A stretch of DNA of 43,213 bases from Stentor coeruleus (lineage: Eukaryota; Ciliophora; Heterotrichea; Heterotrichida; Stentoridae). Within the stretch, counting starts at the first letter, position 1, and every line of letters begins with the position of its first letter. Of this stretch, positions 38,977 through 43,213 are shown in pieces. The stretch covers positions 1 to 43,213 of the forward strand of contig MPUH01000615.1 of NCBI GenBank assembly GCA_001970955.1. The letters run 5' to 3'. Made by a program: the position numbers and the translations under genes. The notes under the pieces were generated by a model. That model did no database searches, was not told where the DNA came from, and was given only the letters and a program-made list of their open reading frames with translations.

Positions 38977-39687
38977 TTTTTATTATAAGCTAAGTCAGTA
39001 GCTTAGACTGTATCATTTTTCACCTTTAATTTGGATGGTCGGCGTATGGCATAATGGAGGTTATATGTTGAGGCTTTTGTATTTGATAAGCATAAAAAAT
39101 CCTTTATATTTTCACTTATATCAAATGATAAGATATGCATATAAAATAGTTAAGAGTCGTTTAGTACAATAGGTTTCTTATATGAAAAAATTATAACTTT
39201 TTATTGAAAGTAAAGGGATAAGTTCTAAGTGCTTGATTGATGAAAATATATGATTATTTAGGGATTTATTTGAGAAACAGAGAATTATTGGGTTGAGATT
39301 ACTATGTGAAAATTTTAAGTAAGGCTAGGGTGACATTTATAGTGTAAAATGAGATTAGGAAAAAATATGATACCATTATGATACAGATTTATGAAGTTGT
39401 TACTTTGATAAAGATGAAAAATCAATTTATATATTAGGGTTATAGTTAAGATAAGAGCTTTGAATAGATTTGCCTGGGTGGCTTTAATTTGTTATAGATA
39501 TTGGATAAAGTTTGTCTTTTATTTTTTTTTGTGTCTAGGTGTATTAGACAATAAGAAGATATTGAATAATAAAAGTAATAAGAACTATTACGTATTAAAT
39601 TAATATTATAATTTTATTTGGGAAAGCAAGTGCCATATAAGTATCCTATATAATTTCCTATCATTATTTGATAGTACTACCAAATAA
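38977..39687. other. Divergent intergenic region, no gene seen
   Basis: About 700 bases, G-rich on + for most of its length, between the micro-protein gene and CFAP410. No RNA gene recognised. Confidence 0.4.
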
Positions 39688-40362
39688 ATGTCGAAAGCAT
39701 TAACTGCAGACTTAGTCTTACAAAGAACCAAAGCTTCAAGTCTAGACACTGTTAAAAACCTTAATTTATGGGGAAACGACATTGAAGATGTAAGAATTCT
39801 TAAAGATATGCCAAATCTTGAAGTTTTATCTTTAAGTGTGAATAAAATCAGCACTCTTAAGCCTTTTCAATACTGCAAAAAACTCACAGAATTGTATCTT
39901 AGGAAAAACTTAATTGCAGATTTGAGTGAATTACGCTACATTCAACAATTGCCTTATTTAAAAGTCCTTTGGCTTTGGGACAACCCTTGTGCTGAAGTGC
40001 CAAACTACCGGGAAATCGTTATTTCCAATATGCCAAATTTAGTGAAACTTGATAACCAAGCTATTTCGCCTGAAGAAAAAGCTCAAGCCGTTGCTAAAAC
40101 CCCTCAGCCTCAACGAGTACGAAGGGAAGAGAGGAAAGAGCCAGAGTATATACCAAAAGAAGAGCCTCCACGTAGAGAACGTGACCCATCACCTGCTATA
40201 AAAGAACCCCCTCGAAGCCGTCCTCGAAGGGAAAACGATACGAGGACCGACAATATCCTCTGTGCAATCCTCGCCCTACTCAAAGAACTCGATGAGAACA
40301 GTTTAGAAATTGTAAGAAGAGAAATCGAAAAAAAACTCCAGAGTTTAGCTATAGGTAAATAA
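39688..40362 (+). CDS. CFAP410: CFAP410 (C21orf2) homologue, LRR ciliary protein
   Basis: The 224-residue protein has the CFAP410 plan. LRRs run from about 18 to 110 ('VKNLNLWGNDIEDVRIL', 'LEVLSLSVNKISTLKPF', 'LTELYLRKNLIADLSEL', 'LKVLWLWDNPCAEVPNY'), followed by an LRR cap 'LPNLVKLDN'-like (NMPNLVKLDNQAI). A charged Pro/Arg linker follows (130-188), then a C-terminal helical domain (189-224, 'NILCAILALLKELDENSLEIV') that in the family mediates oligomerisation. CFAP410 works with NEK1 at the basal body/cilium base and is linked to ciliogenesis and DNA repair in animals. Length is close to the usual 250 or so residues. The ATG at 39688 fits the start of the family. Confidence 0.92.
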   Translation: MSKALTADLVLQRTKASSLDTVKNLNLWGNDIEDVRILKDMPNLEVLSLSVNKISTLKPFQYCKKLTELYLRKNLIADLSELRYIQQLPYLKVLWLWDNPCAEVPNYREIVISNMPNLVKLDNQAISPEEKAQAVAKTPQPQRVRREERKEPEYIPKEEPPRRERDPSPAIKEPPRSRPRRENDTRTDNILCAILALLKELDENSLEIVRREIEKKLQSLAIGK

Positions 40363-40913
40363 TAATAAGCATAGCTTTATAAATGATAGTGGCATTAACT
40401 TTTTGCTATTGGTCATTAAAAGCAGTGATGGGCTAAAAAATCTAGGGAAAAATAGCTAGTAGAGCTTTGATCAATATGATACTTGGCTAATTAAAAGATA
40501 ATATATAGTCTCTTAGATATGCTCATATATTTTATTGAAGACAGGCTTATCAATGTGAATTGCTAATTAGCAGGGACAATACATATAATGAAAGAAATTA
40601 CTATGAGGAAAAGAATATAACTCTATGGTGAAAAGGTGACTTGGATGAATTTGTTGAGATATTGAATCAATGTATAAGGTGAGTTTAGTATGGAGACTAA
40701 ATATTTTTTAATGCGGATAGCCCATTAAGTTGAAAGATATAGTGGAGAATGAATAATATTTAAACTATAAGTGGAAGATGCTTATACAAAACCTTAGAGG
40801 TCTAGGGAGAGTTGAATGCTTGGGAAGGTTTTGTGAGTTTTATTACGAATATATGAGATTGATTTGAGAAAGTGTAGAGTTTTTAAAAGGAAATTAGGAT
40901 TTATAGAAGGTGA

Positions 40914-41315
40914 AATCTTATTATTTTACCTCTGCTCAATGCAATCCTGTCGCGAGGCCATGTGAATAAAGGAGTTAATGAGTCAAAAGGCTATAAGTCT
41001 TTATCTAGATATAAAAGACTTAAATATCCAACTTTTAGTGAGTTGAAAATCTATTAAATAAAATGCTTGACAAAGAAGAAGATGCTAAAATGAAAAGGTA
41101 AAACGAATTCAAACAGCTTAAATAAAAGAAAAGGGGCCAGACTAGCAGCAGGGCTCAAAATAAAGCAAGGCACTAATGGTCGGGTTAAAAAAATTTTAGA
41201 AGTTAGCACAATAACAAATTACCATAATCAAAAGCTGAAGTCAAACGCCGAAGAGAATTTAAAAATAAGCTCATCAAGAAAAATCTTGACTTCTTTAAAA
41301 AGCTTAATAGAATAA
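40914..41315 (+). pseudogene. Decayed coding sequence of unknown family
   Basis: One + frame runs 133 codons from after a TGA at 40911 to a TAA at 41313, with two internal stops (TAA 41055, TGA 41091). Both halves read like protein: 'GYKSLSRYKRLKYPTFSELK', then 'KGARLAAGLKIKQGTNGRVK' followed by a Ser/Lys-rich end. The lesions and lack of an ATG at the start point to a gene relic. The 3' part is basic. No family recognised. Confidence 0.4.
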
Positions 41316-41605
41316 TTATTCACAAGCAAGCCCCACTATTTTTATAATGGTAGTGGCAAATTTTTTATATTCAATAATTTCTTTTAGTAACATTAAACTC
41401 TCATTATGTTAAAATGTTATTTACGTGGTTTTTTTAATTTTATATAACTGGAAATTGTCCAACTACCATAGCACAATAATCTTCTTTTTAGCATAATTAT
41501 CCTTTTTCATGTGTGAACTTTGCCAATTTAAAGAAAACTCACTCTGTAAAAGGTAAAACCTAAAAACCTCATTAATGTAGACACAATCATCAAAATATGC
41601 AGTAG

Positions 41606-42000
41606 AAGTTGACTATCATATTTATTATAAGAATTTCATATATAGCCCATGAAGATTTTATCAAAAATACCAAGAGTCAGATGCAAAGACAGAACTTTCG
41701 ACTAGTTGTGAGGACTTGCTTGTTTGTTTTTGAAAGGATTTATTGGTTTTAAACAACAAGAAGGATCAAACCAGGTGCATGATAGATTTTCTACTTAAAA
41801 AAATTGTTTCATCATTATTTATGCAAAGCTCATAGTAAGCTATAAGCGTAGAATTCTTTTTGAAGAAGATGCTGAAATAAGAATAGTCCTGGGTCTAAGA
41901 TAAAGACAATTTTTTTTATTAAGAATTTGAAAGGGATAAGACCGGCACTGTCAATTTTAAGAGTGTAGGATATTATAAAGAGGCTTCGTCACTTTATTTA
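41606..42000 (+). pseudogene. Decayed coding fragments, one with a DKTGT motif
   Basis: A 48-codon frame (41606-41752) reads '...FIKNTKSQMQRQNFRLVVRT' followed by CLFVFERIYWF and a stop. Further on, in another frame, 41935-41949 encodes DKTGT followed by VNFK, the phosphorylation-site motif of P-type ATPases (DKTGTLT). The pieces lie in different frames separated by many stops. A P-type ATPase origin is suggested by five residues only and is weak. Confidence 0.25.
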
Positions 42001-42210
42001 AATAGTAGACTTTTCTAAAAAATTACTTTTCAACATGAATTTCAAATCCTTATATTTTCATACAAAGTTATAAACATAAGAACTTTCCTAGCTTTCACTT
42101 CTAACTTTTTATATATATATCTCCTATACTCTATTACACAATATCATTTCAAATATTTACCAAATCATATATAAATCTCATTACCAAATTTTATATATAA
42201 ATATAATCCC

Positions 42211-42840
42211 ATGAACATACTAACAGTAATAAACGAAGAACTAGAAGAAGAACTTCCTGACGACTGTTCAGAAATCGTTCAAAAGCTCATGAGAGAACTT
42301 AAAATCGCCCTCAAACGTGCAGAAGAGTCTGAAGAGCAGCTCCAGGACAAAGAAAGCACTGATATTCGTGTCAAAGAACTTACAGCCCTATGTCATTCGA
42401 AAAGCGCAGAAATTTTCGCCCTTGAACGTAAAGTTAAAGATTTGACCGCAATGCTTGAAGAAAAAGACAAGCAAATGATTTCAATATTGTCTTTAGATAA
42501 AGAATTCAAACAATTAGTCAAAAACCAAGACAAAGGGATACAGACTGATCCAGGACATTATCCTGAAATTGAACGTAGACTTATACAAAGTGAAGAGAAA
42601 AATATTAAACTTAAAGAAATGTTCATAAGCCAAATTGAAGAAATCCAGAAATTGAAATCTGTGGATTCAGATATTAGGGAAAATGGATATGGGATGAATA
42701 ACAAGAGAAATATTGTTAAGGGTTTTTTGGATAGTGAAAGAGAGAAGGATTTGGAAAATACTAAGAAAAAAGTAGATGCAAAAGTTAAACCTGGAGGGTA
42801 TTATCCAATGTTTTTACGTAAGCCAAAGATGGATTTTTAA
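42211..42840 (+). CDS. Coiled-coil protein with conserved-looking C-terminal PGGYYP tail
   Basis: The 209-residue protein has an acidic N-terminus (EELEEELPDD), coiled coils at about 25-100 and 118-150, a linker KGIQTDPGHYP (107-117) and a C-terminal tail KVKPGGYYPMFLRKPKMDF that looks like a short binding motif. The GIQTD pattern is common in coiled-coil cytoskeletal proteins. No family can be named. The ATG at 42211 follows a C-rich A+T leader (TATATATA at about 42112-42119). A ciliary or cortical scaffold role is plausible, but inferred from architecture only. Confidence 0.8.
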   Translation: MNILTVINEELEEELPDDCSEIVQKLMRELKIALKRAEESEEQLQDKESTDIRVKELTALCHSKSAEIFALERKVKDLTAMLEEKDKQMISILSLDKEFKQLVKNQDKGIQTDPGHYPEIERRLIQSEEKNIKLKEMFISQIEEIQKLKSVDSDIRENGYGMNNKRNIVKGFLDSEREKDLENTKKKVDAKVKPGGYYPMFLRKPKMDF

Positions 42841-43213
42841 GTTATGTTAACTTGAGTATTTAATTATGATGCTTTAATAGGATGAACTTAGTTTAGTGGT
42901 GAAAAATAGGATTAGCGTGAATTTTTTAGGCTGTTGTGAAAATGTGTTAATAAAATGAATTGATGATAACTTGAAGAAAATAGAATACAAAAATTTCCGA
43001 ACAAATTAAAATAGNAATAAAATGAATTGATGATAACTTGAAGAAAATAGAATACAAAAATTTCCGAACAAATTAAAATAGATGGCTATCATACCAAAAC
43101 GGCAAATACCAAATTATGGAAGTCCAATATTTTATATACAAGAAAATACCAATAAAAATCACTAACCTATAAAATGAATTCCTAAACTACTTTCTACTTT
43201 AAAATTAGAAAAA
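42841..43213. other. 3' flank and scaffold end
   Basis: G-rich 3' flank of the + gene, then the duplicated 66-nt segment around the N. No gene or telomere repeat seen. Confidence 0.5.
42949..43081. repeat. Identical 66-nt direct repeat around a single N (assembly join)
   Basis: 42949-43014 and 43016-43081 are identical over 66 nt, with one N at 43015 between them. An exact duplication meeting at a single ambiguous base is typical of two contig ends joined without collapsing their overlap. Confidence 0.85.

Larger units (their letters stand above)
40363..42210. other. 1.85-kb intergenic region with degenerate coding fragments
   Basis: No intact gene is seen. Two fragments that read like decayed coding sequence (40914-41315 and 41606-42000) are listed separately. 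40600-40860 also contains short protein-like pieces (for example 'KGDLDEFVEILNQCIR') broken by stops. 42000-42210 is the C-rich 5' flank of the last gene. Confidence 0.45.

Noticed and set aside
41060..41340. Frame with several TAA/TAG where Gln would fit (alternative ciliate code)
   Set aside because: A neighbouring frame (40914-41315) gives a better protein with only two stops, and all other genes here use the standard code.
1..43213. tRNA genes, CRISPR arrays, insertion sequences, prophage, telomere repeats
   Set aside because: No B-box-like GGTTCGANTCC, spaced repeats, transposase frames or telomeric repeats were found by eye on either strand.

Overview
The window looks like macronuclear DNA of a ciliate that uses the standard genetic code with very small introns; a heterotrich such as Stentor is the best fit. 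Long open frames run without internal TAA, TAG or TGA, and all three codons serve as real stops (TAG ends 13371-15314 and the ADA2 gene, TGA ends 10147-11064, TAA ends the CFAP410 and ALAS genes). Two genes (malonyl-CoA:ACP transacylase and ADA2) are each interrupted by one 15-nt GT-AG intron whose removal joins two halves of a recognisable protein. Genes are short, mostly intronless and closely spaced in A+T-rich DNA, and several encode ciliate-type products (CFAP410, a TSNAXIP1-like protein, a trichocyst/granule-matrix-like protein, calcyphosin-type EF hands). The species itself is an inference.

Layout. 0.4-7.2 kb: a long RNF213-like gene with a B-box-like N-terminus, coiled coil and RZ-finger-like C-terminal half, broken at two points (an A10 run near 931-940 and a 38-nt imperfect tandem duplication at 2801-2876). 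7.7-11.1 kb: three small + genes (helical-repeat protein, CaaX-ending coiled coil, TSNAXIP1-like). 11.4-16.8 kb: three - genes (DYRK kinase, long coiled coil, lipid-anchored LRR protein). 17.6-22.2 kb: an unknown + gene converging on a large RRM/repeat protein resembling eIF4B-type RNA-binding proteins, with an 18-bp coding minisatellite. 23.8-26.4 kb: FabD/MCAT (+), ADA2 (-), then a G+C-rich segment that looks like a Pol III structural RNA, possibly RNase P or MRP RNA. 27.0-30.5 kb: a granule-matrix-like secreted protein and a protein with three calcyphosin modules, 38 nt apart. 31-35 kb: gene-poor, with one tiny possible gene and a decayed aquaporin. 35.3-39.0 kb: 5-aminolevulinate synthase, a type I membrane protein and a micro-protein (-). 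39.7-42.8 kb: CFAP410 and a coiled-coil gene (+), separated by 1.8 kb holding degenerate coding fragments. An assembly join lies at 43015 (one N between two identical 66-nt copies).

The genes form no single pathway; this is an ordinary housekeeping, ciliary and cortical mixture, as expected of a eukaryotic chromosome. Intergenic DNA is strand-asymmetric: on the coding strand, 5' flanks are rich in C and poor in G, and 3' flanks the reverse. This helps to orient small genes and relics.
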